Below, one piece after another: positions 19,005 through 27,273 of a stretch of DNA of 61,155 nucleotides. The notes below the pieces were generated by a model. That model saw nothing but the letters and a program-made list of their open reading frames with translations. It made no database searches and was not told where the DNA came from. A program made the translations under genes and the position numbers. The stretch spans positions 1-61,155 of IMG/VR virus record IMGVR_UViG_3300047558_000128, one strand, 5' to 3'. Each line of letters begins with the position of its first letter. The stretch's first letter is position 1. This DNA comes from a virus.

Positions 19005-19406
19005 ATGGCCGTTCTTCGTACAACAACTACTACTTCAACTCAGGCAGTAAATGATGCTGGTGAGATTGAGATAGGTGCTACCCCACCAGTTATTAGATGG
19101 ACGGTAGTAAAGGGTGACTATGCATCTTTTAGGTGCTATGTAGAAGATGATAGCGGAACACCGATTGTTCCAGGTGACTATGTTATTAAGGCAGACTTTA
19201 GACGTGGTACAGAAAAGCTATTTCATGTAACCCCAACACAAACAGAGTTTGATAATGCTGGAGAGTTCACAGTAGTTCTTTTGCCAGCTCAGTGCAAGCA
19301 ACTGCAGACTGGTGATGTTTTTGACGTTCAGCTCTCCGATGCTGTCGTAGTTTGGACGGTATGCCGTGGAATTATGACTGTAATCGCAGAGGTAACTGAT
19401 CGATAA
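19005..19406 (+). CDS. LtfC-like tail protein
   Basis: 133 residues. The N-terminus is Thr-rich; the domain begins WTVVKGDYASFRCYVEDDSG and continues with YVIKADFRRG. Third copy of the LtfC-like sandwich in the window (others at 14015 and 15114), and the one with the best KGD motif. Confidence 0.7.
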   Translation: MAVLRTTTTTSTQAVNDAGEIEIGATPPVIRWTVVKGDYASFRCYVEDDSGTPIVPGDYVIKADFRRGTEKLFHVTPTQTEFDNAGEFTVVLLPAQCKQLQTGDVFDVQLSDAVVVWTVCRGIMTVIAEVTDR

Positions 19407-19666
19407 TGGCAAAAACAACAATATCTGAATATCAGTCAAACCTATTTCTTATACAAAAAACAATAAACCCCATTGCAGAGGTAGATGGAATATATCCTGC
19501 TAATTTTGTTAATGCTAAAAATGTAAACTATGTATCAAGAATAGATGTTGTAGAACATCTTCCATTTAGGATTAGATTTTCTGCAATTGGGCTTGATACA
19601 TACGATAGAGGAAATCCTGCAGCGATTGGTATTGCTGTCATTGGATACAGTAACTACATTCTTTAA
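19406..19666 (+). CDS. Hypothetical tail-region protein
   Basis: 86 residues, MAKTTISEYQSNLFLIQKTI, beta-rich. TAATG overlap with the previous gene. No family recognised; its place suggests a tail-fibre accessory or chaperone. Confidence 0.6.
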   Translation: MAKTTISEYQSNLFLIQKTINPIAEVDGIYPANFVNAKNVNYVSRIDVVEHLPFRIRFSAIGLDTYDRGNPAAIGIAVIGYSNYIL

Positions 19667-19683
19667 AATGCTTAAATATACTG

Positions 19684-19689
19684 TATAAT
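19684..19689 (+). promoter_or_regulatory. TATAAT box, leaderless
   Basis: CTGTATAAT, 6 nt before the ATG at 19696. Confidence 0.6.
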
Positions 19690-19695
19690 ATAAGC

Positions 19696-20142
19696 ATGGC
19701 TAGAACTACAATCCCTGCACTTAAAACACTTTTTGAGACTGGAGATCGTCCATCTCAGAGTGACTATGAAGCATTAATTGATACCGCCAGCTCACAGGCA
19801 ACCGATCTTGGCTCATTTGGAAACAATGAGAACACGATCACTGGAATCGAAAGCTCAACTGTTGTTGATACTTTTGATGCAACTGCATGGAGAATGGTAA
19901 AGTATCTTGTTTCAATTTCTAAGGTAACAAATGGGGATAATAAGTTCTATGCAACAGAGTTGACCGTTCTTTGTGATGCTGATAATATCAGTGTTACAGA
20001 ATACGGAACAATTGACAATGATGGGAATATGGGCACCGTTAGCGTCTCTCGCACTGGAAGTACAGTTAGTTTAGTTGTAACTCCAGATGCAATAATTCGA
20101 CCTGTGACTGTACGTTTCGCACGTATGGGTCTTAAGGCGTAA
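19696..20142 (+). CDS. Tail fibre protein
   Basis: 148 residues. The last ~95 residues (WRMVKYLVSISKVTNGDNKF ... ISVTEYGTIDNDGNMGTVSV) are homologous to the end of the 466-residue fibre at 20161 (SAEYTVKVAYGSHTELSKVM ... VAITEYAIVGTNGSAS). The front (TTIPALKTLFETGDRPSQSD) is a short attachment helix. So one head domain is used by two adjacent fibre genes. Confidence 0.65.
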   Translation: MARTTIPALKTLFETGDRPSQSDYEALIDTASSQATDLGSFGNNENTITGIESSTVVDTFDATAWRMVKYLVSISKVTNGDNKFYATELTVLCDADNISVTEYGTIDNDGNMGTVSVSRTGSTVSLVVTPDAIIRPVTVRFARMGLKA

Positions 20143-20160
20143 TATACAAGGAGATAAAAC

Positions 20161-21561
20161 ATGGCAACAGTCACAAAAGACTTTAAGGTAAAAGCTGGTC
20201 TGATTGTTGAAGGTGCAACCGCAACCGTCAATAACCACGACATTCTTACCAAGAAGCAAGACGACCAAGACTACATTGTCAACCTTATTGGTGGTACAGC
20301 AACCTCAGCAAATACTCCAAATACCGTTGTAAAGCGTGATGGAAGTGGAGATTTTTCAGCAGGAACTGTAACCGCAGATTTGGTTGGTGACGTAACTGGT
20401 AACGTAGTAGGAAACGTAACTGGTGATGTAACTGGTACAGTTTCAAGCTTGGCAAATCACGATACAGATGATCTTGCAGAGGGTGCAAACCTTTACTTCA
20501 CAAACCAGAGAGCAATTGATGCCAATACTGGTCTTTGGGATGAGGCAGGTTCTGCTCAGAATGCCCTAAATTCTGCAAACAACTACACCAATGGTGAAAT
20601 TAGTTCTGCAGTTTTGCAGGCACAAACTTATGCAGACTCACTTGCATCTAACTATGACGCAGTAGGAGCTGCAGCAGCTGCACTTACAAGTGCAAATACT
20701 TATACAGACACAGCTGTTGCAAACCTAGTTGATTCAGCACCTGCAATGCTTGATACTCTTAATGAGTTGGCAGCTGCAATTGCTGATAATCCAAACTATG
20801 CAACAGATGTAACAAACCTTATTGCAACAAAGGCAGACACAACATATGTAGACTCTCAGGATTCTGCAACTTTGACATCTGCTAATAGCTATGCTGATGG
20901 ACTTGCTGTCAACTATGACCCAGCAGGTGCAGCAAGCACAGCTCAGACCAATGCAGAAACTTATGCTTCTGGTTTGGTCGGACAGGAGGTGATTGACCGT
21001 GACGCTGCAATTTCAACTGCTATAAATGCACTTGATACAGACGATATTGAAGAGGGCACAGTCAATCTATATTTCACAAATCAGAGAGCTATTGATGCCG
21101 TAGGTGGAACCATTGGTGACGCTATAGATCAGCTGACAACAGACGACATTGAAGAGGGAACCTCCAACCTCTACTTTACAGATGCTCGTGCTGTGTCAGC
21201 TCTTGAGGCAGTAGTTCCAAACTTTACAGAGATTGATATCAATTCTGTAGCAACACAGGTTGCAGCTACTCAGACAGTAGCTACTGCAAGCCAGGTAGTT
21301 GCACATCAGTTTGCGAACACAACACACCGCTCAGCTGAATATACAGTTAAGGTTGCATATGGATCACACACAGAACTTTCTAAGGTAATGATCACCCTAG
21401 ATTCTTCTGACAACGTTGCTATTACAGAATATGCAATTGTTGGAACAAATGGTTCTGCATCAACCATTTCAGCAGATGTAAACGCTGGAAACGTAAGATT
21501 GCTTGTTACAACAGCTAACAACAACTCTATCGTAACAGTCGTAGGAACACTTATCGCTTAA
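20161..21561 (+). CDS. Large tail fibre protein
   Basis: 466 residues with an AAGGAG site. It starts MATVTKDFKVKAGLIVEGAT, like the gene at 21584 and like T4-type fibres. Repeats of DDIEEGTSNLYFTDARAV / DDLAEGANLYFTNQRAI and TANTYTD-like helices make an elongated shaft. The C-terminal ~100-residue head is shared with the gene at 19696. Probably a trimeric receptor-binding fibre. Confidence 0.8.
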   Translation: MATVTKDFKVKAGLIVEGATATVNNHDILTKKQDDQDYIVNLIGGTATSANTPNTVVKRDGSGDFSAGTVTADLVGDVTGNVVGNVTGDVTGTVSSLANHDTDDLAEGANLYFTNQRAIDANTGLWDEAGSAQNALNSANNYTNGEISSAVLQAQTYADSLASNYDAVGAAAAALTSANTYTDTAVANLVDSAPAMLDTLNELAAAIADNPNYATDVTNLIATKADTTYVDSQDSATLTSANSYADGLAVNYDPAGAASTAQTNAETYASGLVGQEVIDRDAAISTAINALDTDDIEEGTVNLYFTNQRAIDAVGGTIGDAIDQLTTDDIEEGTSNLYFTDARAVSALEAVVPNFTEIDINSVATQVAATQTVATASQVVAHQFANTTHRSAEYTVKVAYGSHTELSKVMITLDSSDNVAITEYAIVGTNGSASTISADVNAGNVRLLVTTANNNSIVTVVGTLIA

Positions 21562-21583
21562 GATAATTAAAAGGAGTATGTAG

Positions 21584-22045
21584 ATGGCAACAGTAAACAA
21601 GGATTTCAAGGTAAAAAATGGAATCCAGGTAGCAGGTAGTGGTGTCTTTGGTGGCCCAATAGTTGCTGCTGACCCAACTGATGATACTCACGTTGTTACA
21701 CGTGGATATCTAAATGCACAGGCTGGTGGCGTTACTGTTGCCTCTACTGCTCCTGAATCACCAACTGCTGGAAAACTATGGTTTGATACTGTAACAAAAA
21801 GAATTAACGTCTATGATGAAACATCTGGATGGCTAACAGTAGCTAATGTTGATGACACACTAAATGTGCCTCAACACATTCACGATACTTCAATTGGCGG
21901 TACAGGATTGATCACAACAACATTCCGTGAAGGTGGATCAATTCCAGCAAGTCCTATGTCAAGTGGAATTGACGGAGGTAGCCCATCATCAACAGAATTT
22001 ACCCTAGTATTTGATGGTGGATCAGTTACTGACAATTTTAACTAA
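21584..22045 (+). CDS. Short tail fibre protein
   Basis: 153 residues. The N-terminus MATVNKDFKVKNGIQVAGSG matches the fibre at 20161, suggesting a common docking site. The middle has HVVTRGYLNAQAGG and PESPTAGKLWFDTVTKRINV; the end is Gly/Ser-rich. AAGGAG precedes the ATG. Confidence 0.75.
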   Translation: MATVNKDFKVKNGIQVAGSGVFGGPIVAADPTDDTHVVTRGYLNAQAGGVTVASTAPESPTAGKLWFDTVTKRINVYDETSGWLTVANVDDTLNVPQHIHDTSIGGTGLITTTFREGGSIPASPMSSGIDGGSPSSTEFTLVFDGGSVTDNFN

Positions 22046-22054
22046 ATAATAGGA

Positions 22055-22060
22055 TATAAT
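22055..22060 (+). promoter_or_regulatory. TATAAT promoter with a 40-nt leader
   Basis: TATAAT about 49 nt before the ATG at 22109, which has its own AGAGGAG site. Not leaderless, unlike most late starts. Confidence 0.5.
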
Positions 22061-22108
22061 ATAAGTATTTGGTAGCTATAAACTATCATACAAGAGGAGC
22101 AAAGAAAT

Positions 22109-23722
22109 ATGGCAACAAGAATGCAGCAACGCAGAGGAACTGCAACACAGTGGACCTCAGCTAATCCTGTCCTAGCAGCAGGTGAAATCGGTTTTGAGAC
22201 TGATACAAATAAGTTTAAGATTGGTGATGGAACCACTAACTGGGCATCACTGAAGTACTTCATGAACCTAGATGATCTAGACCTAGATGTTGATGGTTTT
22301 GTAAAGGATGACGAAAAGGGAGCTGCAAATGGTGTTGCCACACTTGACAGCTCTGCACAGGTTCCAATTACTCAGTTGGCAAACCTTATTCAGAATGCTC
22401 CCAACACTCTAGACACACTTAGTGAAATTGCTACAGCTATCACTGATGCAAACGGTATTGTAAACACTGCAATTGAATCAGCTATTGACGCTGAAGTGAT
22501 TGCAAGAAATACAGCAATTACAGCTGCAAATAATACCATCAGCACAAGAATTGATGGAGTTGACACTAGAATTGATGGAGTTGACACCAGAATTGATGGT
22601 GTTGATGCAACAATCCTTGGACTAACAACAGATGCAGTTCCTGAAACAGCAACCAATCAATACTTTACAGCAGAAAAGGCTCAGGATGCAGTCGCATCTA
22701 TGATCTCTGGCACTGATGGCGTTGTAACTACATATGACGACGTTACAAATTCTTTGGTTATTTCGGTAGATGCCACAATTGCTACCACGACAGATTTGTC
22801 TACAGCAGTTTCTGATCACAACTCAGACACCACAAATGTGCACGGAATTGCAGACACATCTGTTCTAGCAACTGACACAGATGTTTCAGATGCAGTTTCA
22901 GCACATAACTCAGATACAACAGGTGTACACGGAATTGCTAATACAGCAGAGCTAGAGACACAAACAGGTGCTCAAGCAAAGGCAGATAATGCACTTGCAG
23001 CAGCAGTTGCAGATGCAGCAGCTACATACGCACCAAAGGTTGCTCCAACAATCACTGGAACAGCAACAGTTGAAAATATTACTGTAACTGGTAACTTGGT
23101 GGTACAGGGAACAACAACAACCGTTGACACTGCAAACCTTGATGTTACAGACTCTTTGATTTATCTAGCATCTGAGCAGTTTGATACAGATGCACTAGAT
23201 ATTGGTATTTTTGGAGCTTATGGAGATGCAAACTCTGGACACTTCCACACAGGTCTTGTTCGTGATGCATCTGATGGTAAGTGGAAGCTTATCTCCGCAG
23301 GCCCTGAGCCAGTATCTAACGTAATTGACTTTTCAGGTGTTACATATGATACTGTAAAGCTAGGTGGAGTTGAGTTTTCTGATGGACTGCAGACAAAGCA
23401 GGGTGTTCCATCTATTACACCAATTTCGCAAAAGACAGCATCTTACACACTTTCGAGCTTGTCAGAGCGTGACAGCCTAATTGAGGTTGGCTCATCATCT
23501 GCAACTACCTTGACAATTCCTGCAGACGCAGATGTAAACTATCCAGTAGGAACTACTCTAGACATTCTACAAACATCCACTGGACAAGTTACAATTGCTG
23601 GTGCAAATGGAGTTACCGTAAATGCAACACCAGGCCTTAAGCTTAGAACTCAGTGGTCATCTGCAACTCTTATGAAGAGAGCAGCAAACACATGGGTAGT
23701 TTACGGCGACCTATCAGCTTAA
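22109..23722 (+). CDS. Large tail fibre protein with tropism-type N-terminus
   Basis: 537 residues. The N-terminus MATRMQQRRGTATQWTSANP, then LAAGEIGFETDTNKFKIGDG, is a widespread fibre domain (the hyaluronidase/tropism determinant N-terminal module). Residues about 150-172 contain three RIDGVDT heptads. The shaft repeats DHNSDTTNVHGIADTS. The C-terminal ~90 residues are shared with the gene at 16544. Probably a host-range fibre. Confidence 0.8.
   Translation: MATRMQQRRGTATQWTSANPVLAAGEIGFETDTNKFKIGDGTTNWASLKYFMNLDDLDLDVDGFVKDDEKGAANGVATLDSSAQVPITQLANLIQNAPNTLDTLSEIATAITDANGIVNTAIESAIDAEVIARNTAITAANNTISTRIDGVDTRIDGVDTRIDGVDATILGLTTDAVPETATNQYFTAEKAQDAVASMISGTDGVVTTYDDVTNSLVISVDATIATTTDLSTAVSDHNSDTTNVHGIADTSVLATDTDVSDAVSAHNSDTTGVHGIANTAELETQTGAQAKADNALAAAVADAAATYAPKVAPTITGTATVENITVTGNLVVQGTTTTVDTANLDVTDSLIYLASEQFDTDALDIGIFGAYGDANSGHFHTGLVRDASDGKWKLISAGPEPVSNVIDFSGVTYDTVKLGGVEFSDGLQTKQGVPSITPISQKTASYTLSSLSERDSLIEVGSSSATTLTIPADADVNYPVGTTLDILQTSTGQVTIAGANGVTVNATPGLKLRTQWSSATLMKRAANTWVVYGDLSA
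22547..22609 (+). repeat. Three 21-nt tandem repeats
   Basis: AGAATTGATGGAGTTGACAC-type units, three copies, encoding RIDGVDT heptads of the fibre coiled coil. Units of 7 codons can be gained or lost in frame. Confidence 0.8.
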
Positions 23723-23743
23723 TAGAAAACGAGGATATAAGAT

Positions 23744-24538
23744 ATGGCAGCAGGTAAAAGAGCAGGTAGACATGCTCAGCAGTCTAATGATTTTCTCCAG
23801 CCACTAGCACCAATTAACGTTGTTGCTACTGATGTTGGAACAAACAGAGCATACAATGATGGTGCTGCTTCTGTAGCGTTTGGGCTACCTGCTAACTCTC
23901 CAGCTGCTACTTCTTACACTGTTACAGCATCAACTGGTCAGACAGCCACTGGATCATCTTCTCCAATTGTTGTCTCTGGTATTGCTACAGGTACAACTCC
24001 AACATTCACTGTAACTGCAACAAACAGCTATGGCACATCTAGTGCATCTGCTGCATCATCTGCAATTACAATTACAACTGTTCCAGATGCCCCAACTGGT
24101 GTTAGTGCATCTTCTCCTTCTGGGGCAAACTACGACACAGTTACTTGGAATGCTCCAGCTAACGGTGGAAAAGCAATTACAAACTACTACGTAACATCTG
24201 ATGATGGAAAGACAGCAAATACATCTTCTACTTCTGTAAACATTACTCAGGAGCAGGGTACAGCTCAGACATATACAGTTTATGCAGATAATGCTAATGG
24301 TAGGTCTGCAGCTTCAGCTGCTTCTGGTAGCGTAACCACATTCTCATTCGTACCATTTTCGGTATTTAGCTTCTTTGGAGTGTTTAGCTTCTTTGGAGTA
24401 TTTGGGTTTGTGCCAACCTTTGGAGTGTTTGGATTCGTACCGTTCTCAGTATTTGGATTCTTTGGTGTATTCGGATTCGTACCATCATTTGGTGTGTTTG
24501 GGTTCACCCCATCATTTGCGGTATTTGGCTTCAGATAA
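23744..24538 (+). CDS. Fibronectin-type tail protein with VFGF repeats
   Basis: 264 residues. After a basic start (MAAGKRAGRHAQQS) come two Fn3-like domains (about residues 25-110 and 113-198, with VPDAPTGVSASSPSGANYDT and NYYVTSDDGKTAN). The last ~65 residues are the Phe-rich repeat FSFVPFSVFSFFGVFSFFGV and on, ending FAVFGFR, the same end as the PASTA protein at 17200. ACGAGGA precedes the ATG. Confidence 0.75.
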   Translation: MAAGKRAGRHAQQSNDFLQPLAPINVVATDVGTNRAYNDGAASVAFGLPANSPAATSYTVTASTGQTATGSSSPIVVSGIATGTTPTFTVTATNSYGTSSASAASSAITITTVPDAPTGVSASSPSGANYDTVTWNAPANGGKAITNYYVTSDDGKTANTSSTSVNITQEQGTAQTYTVYADNANGRSAASAASGSVTTFSFVPFSVFSFFGVFSFFGVFGFVPTFGVFGFVPFSVFGFFGVFGFVPSFGVFGFTPSFAVFGFR

Positions 24539-24561
24539 TCACATAAACTGCCACTATGGTG

Positions 24562-24567
24562 TATAAT
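24562..24567 (+). promoter_or_regulatory. TATAAT promoter of the oxygenase block
   Basis: GTGTATAAT 28 nt before the ATG at 24596, with a GGAG site between. Start of the block 24596-27258. Confidence 0.5.
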
Positions 24568-24595
24568 ATATACATACATAGAACGGAGTATGAGG

Positions 24596-25255
24596 ATGTA
24601 TAAGGATCAGACACCCCTTAGAAGTATCAGTAAGACTACACAGGGGCACAAATTTTTTGAACGTTATCTTGACAATGATCTAGATGTTTTGGCAAAAGAG
24701 CTACAGGCTAGATATGAGCTAATCGAACAAGCCAAGATTCCAGGGGTAACACCAGTAAGCCCATTTGAGGCATGGAAAGACTCTAACAGCATCTCAACAA
24801 TGAAGTGGAGACAGTACAATGTTTTCCAGTTCCACATTGATGGAATATATGAGCTATACAAGGCTGTTGGTGATATGGTTAGAGAAGCTTGTGAACATTA
24901 TGAGCTTGATTTTGAAGAACAAAAGTTTATGATTCAGGGATGGTTCAATATTAACCACTCTGGAAATGGAAAGCTTAACTGGCATGAACACGGTGGCCCA
25001 GGAGCACCTGATTTCCACGGATACTATTCAGTTGCAGCAGAGCCATCATCAACTCACTATATTGTTTTTGACAATGAGGTTGAAAATATTAATAAAAATA
25101 ACCGTGCAATTCTTTCTGAGATGGGGCATCCACATGCTATGGGTGATTGGGACTGGGATGGTCCAAGAATCACAGTTGCATACGATGTAACTCCACTAGA
25201 GTATCTTAAGCGTGGAGGATATTCACAAGAGCAGCATTGGATTCCATTGCGATGA
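24596..25255 (+). CDS. Oxygenase-like protein, tandem copy 1
   Basis: 219 residues from the ATG at 24596 (GGAG 7 nt upstream); ATG at 24590 is too close to that site. The C-terminal half has WHEHGGPGAPDFHGYYSVAA, then NRAILSEMGHPHAMG and PRITVAYD. Paired His clusters and an Arg are arranged as in 2-oxoglutarate/Fe(II) oxygenases, but the usual HxD is HEHGG here. Tandem homologues follow at 25252 and 25911. Classified as oxygenase-like by pattern only. Confidence 0.6.
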   Translation: MYKDQTPLRSISKTTQGHKFFERYLDNDLDVLAKELQARYELIEQAKIPGVTPVSPFEAWKDSNSISTMKWRQYNVFQFHIDGIYELYKAVGDMVREACEHYELDFEEQKFMIQGWFNINHSGNGKLNWHEHGGPGAPDFHGYYSVAAEPSSTHYIVFDNEVENINKNNRAILSEMGHPHAMGDWDWDGPRITVAYDVTPLEYLKRGGYSQEQHWIPLR

Positions 25256-25929
25256 TTGCGATGACTAAGCCACCACAGAAATTCTTTGAGAGGTATCTTG
25301 ATGTTACACAAGATGATCTAGATAGTCTTTATGATTTTTGTGTTGCTCGTGAAAAAGATATGCTTGACGGAAAGTTCCCAGGAATTGCATCAGAAGAAGC
25401 AAAGTCATATTACGAAAAGGGTGGTATGACTACTAGAACTCTGGGCAAGTATAATGTTTTTCAGCTACACCACCCAGTAATTAGAAAACTGCTTGGTGCT
25501 GTGAGAGATATGACAAAAGAGGCTTGTGAATATTATGGTACTGACTTTGAGTCAGAGGCATATTATATTCAGGGTTGGATTAATATAGAGCCAGCTGATC
25601 ATGGAGATGAAGAGTTTTATGCACAAACCATGATTGAGCCTAATTTGCATGAGCACTGTGGTGGGTTAGGAATCCCTGATCTTCATGGATATTTCTCTGT
25701 ATTTGCAGAGCCATCTGTAACTCATTATAGAATTGACAAGGTAACTCCATTTGAAAATATCAATAAAAACTTCAGAGCAGTACTTTCTGAAACTGGACAC
25801 CCACATACACGTGGATGGTGGGGTAATCATGATAAACGTAGAATTACAATAGCTTATGACACCAGAAGTATTCGTGACATTTCTGATGGAGATGCTGGAT
25901 TGGAACAACATTGGATACCGCTAGTATAG
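25252..25929 (+). CDS. Oxygenase-like protein, tandem copy 2
   Basis: 225 residues from the ATG at 25252, which overlaps the previous stop as ATGA; ATG at 25261 (MTKPPQKFFERYL) is an alternative. Homologous to copy 1 along its length: KFFERYLD, NVFQLHHP, LHEHCGGLGIPDLHGYFSVF, LSETGHPHTRG, RRITIAYD. It has an insertion near residue 115 (EPADHGDEEFYAQTM). Ends QHWIPLV like copy 1 (QHWIPLR). Confidence 0.6.
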   Translation: MIAMTKPPQKFFERYLDVTQDDLDSLYDFCVAREKDMLDGKFPGIASEEAKSYYEKGGMTTRTLGKYNVFQLHHPVIRKLLGAVRDMTKEACEYYGTDFESEAYYIQGWINIEPADHGDEEFYAQTMIEPNLHEHCGGLGIPDLHGYFSVFAEPSVTHYRIDKVTPFENINKNFRAVLSETGHPHTRGWWGNHDKRRITIAYDTRSIRDISDGDAGLEQHWIPLV

Positions 25930-26576
25930 TTAAAGAACATAAGTTCTTTACCAGAGATCTGTCAATAGACCTTTCAAGGCTATTAACTTGGACTATTGAT
26001 CTTGATGATAGAATCAGATCTGGTGAACTTGAAATTGGTGCAAGCAAAGAAATGCTTGATGTTTATAGAAATAGAACATCTGGTGCAGGAACTGCACTGC
26101 TTTCTCATTATAATATTTTTGAAATGGGAAATCCAGATCTAAACATTTTAAAAAATGCCATAAATAGTGCACTACTAGAGGCTTGCGAGTATTACGGAAT
26201 TGATTATGATTCTGAAGAATGGTATCTCCATGGTTGGTATAACAGAAATGATAAGGATGGCATGTGGGATGTTTCTCCTATTGACAACGAGGACAAGTGG
26301 CATGAACACATGAATGGTGTTGGTGCACCAGTGTTTCATGGTTACTACTGCGTAAATGCAGAGCCGTCTGTAACTGTATACAAGATTTTTAAGAACCCTG
26401 AAAATATCAAGGTAAATGTAAACAAAAACAATAGAATGGTTCTATCAGAGGTTGGACATCCACATGGCATGGGTAACTGGAGAGTAGATGATCAAAGAAT
26501 TACCTTAGCGTATGATGTGGCTCCCAGGGCATACATTAGTGATGAAGATGCTCAAACATGGACAAGGCTTAACTAA
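25911..26576 (+). CDS. Oxygenase-like protein, tandem copy 3
   Basis: 221 residues. No ATG is available near the start of homology (KEHKFFTRDLSIDL), so the TTG at 25911, inside the end of copy 2, is the best start. Conserved: KWHEHMNGVGAPVFHGYYCV, VLSEVGHPHGMG, QRITLAYD. It ends differently (DAQTWTRLN) from copies 1 and 2. Confidence 0.6.
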   Translation: MDTASIVKEHKFFTRDLSIDLSRLLTWTIDLDDRIRSGELEIGASKEMLDVYRNRTSGAGTALLSHYNIFEMGNPDLNILKNAINSALLEACEYYGIDYDSEEWYLHGWYNRNDKDGMWDVSPIDNEDKWHEHMNGVGAPVFHGYYCVNAEPSVTVYKIFKNPENIKVNVNKNNRMVLSEVGHPHGMGNWRVDDQRITLAYDVAPRAYISDEDAQTWTRLN

Positions 26577-26734
26577 TGAAAAATTGGCTACTTAGAGCTA
26601 AATGTTTTGTCATGGGACACAAAGTTATAGTTGGCAATAAATGTCCAGTAACTGGAATTGTAAGGCTAGATTGTACATCTTGTGGAGACTCTAACATGCC
26701 AAAGCATGTTGATAAGGAGGGAATGTTTAGATGA
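26576..26734 (+). CDS. DUF1660-like zinc-ribbon protein
   Basis: 52 residues, MKNWLLRAKCFVMGHKVIVG. Layout: Cys10, GHK, Cys23-Pro-x-Thr-Gly, then CTSCGD. This order (LxxKxxGHK...CPxTG...CxxCG) resembles the DUF1660 prophage protein family, whose function is unknown. It is joined to both neighbours: TAATG at the start and ATGA at the end. Confidence 0.65.
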   Translation: MKNWLLRAKCFVMGHKVIVGNKCPVTGIVRLDCTSCGDSNMPKHVDKEGMFR

Positions 26735-27258
26735 ACAAGACAGATAACATTAAATACATAAAAGGCTTTATGCCAAAAAACGTTGTTGACACAATATATC
26801 AGTATGCACAAAAATACGATAACGAGTTTGATGAGTTTGGCAATAATGAAAAAGAATTCACAGTAAACGTCTTTAAGCGTTCTGATGAAGAAACTCAGAT
26901 AGTAAAGGATTTAGTTACTGAGTGGGGGCTGAAGGTTTATGAATTTGTGTTAGAAACCTACGGTGGAGAATTCAAGCCTTATGATCCTAATATGTCTCAT
27001 ATAGCTAGATTCGAACCAGGCTGGGGAATGCACGAGCACTTTGATGCCAGTAAGCCAAATGATATTGCTACATTGATTTACATTAATAATAATTATTCTG
27101 GAGGAGATATCTACTTCCCAGAATATAATATTTCTCATAAGCCAGAGCCAGGAGATCTCCTTACTTTTCCAGATAATCCAGATTATGTTCATGGAGTCAG
27201 AGCAATTTCTGATGGTATTCGCTATACAACACCACGCTGGTTTACACGTATAGTATGA
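26731..27258 (+). CDS. 2OG-Fe(II) oxygenase, prolyl-hydroxylase type
   Basis: 175 residues. MHEHFD gives the HxD of the facial triad; YSGGDIYFPEYNISHKPEPGDL is the usual jelly-roll strand; DYVHGVRAISDGIRYTTPRWF supplies the distal His and the 2-oxoglutarate Arg. This is the classic P4H-type signature. Substrate unknown; a tail protein is possible, since a collagen-like fibre (14401) is in the same gene block. ATGA overlap with the 52-residue gene. Confidence 0.85.
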   Translation: MNKTDNIKYIKGFMPKNVVDTIYQYAQKYDNEFDEFGNNEKEFTVNVFKRSDEETQIVKDLVTEWGLKVYEFVLETYGGEFKPYDPNMSHIARFEPGWGMHEHFDASKPNDIATLIYINNNYSGGDIYFPEYNISHKPEPGDLLTFPDNPDYVHGVRAISDGIRYTTPRWFTRIV

Positions 27259-27264
27259 TAAAAT
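27259..27264 (+). promoter_or_regulatory. Extended -10 TGATAAAAT, leaderless
   Basis: TAAAAT after TGA, 9 nt before the ATG at 27274; it overlaps the previous stop codon. Confidence 0.5.
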
Positions 27265-27273
27265 AGATGTACA

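Noticed and set aside
24280-24579. Minus-strand frame with Asn-Pro-Asn-Thr repeats
   Set aside because: It looks like a repeat protein but is only the antisense of the VFGF repeat; the plus frame has the shared end and an upstream Fn3 protein.
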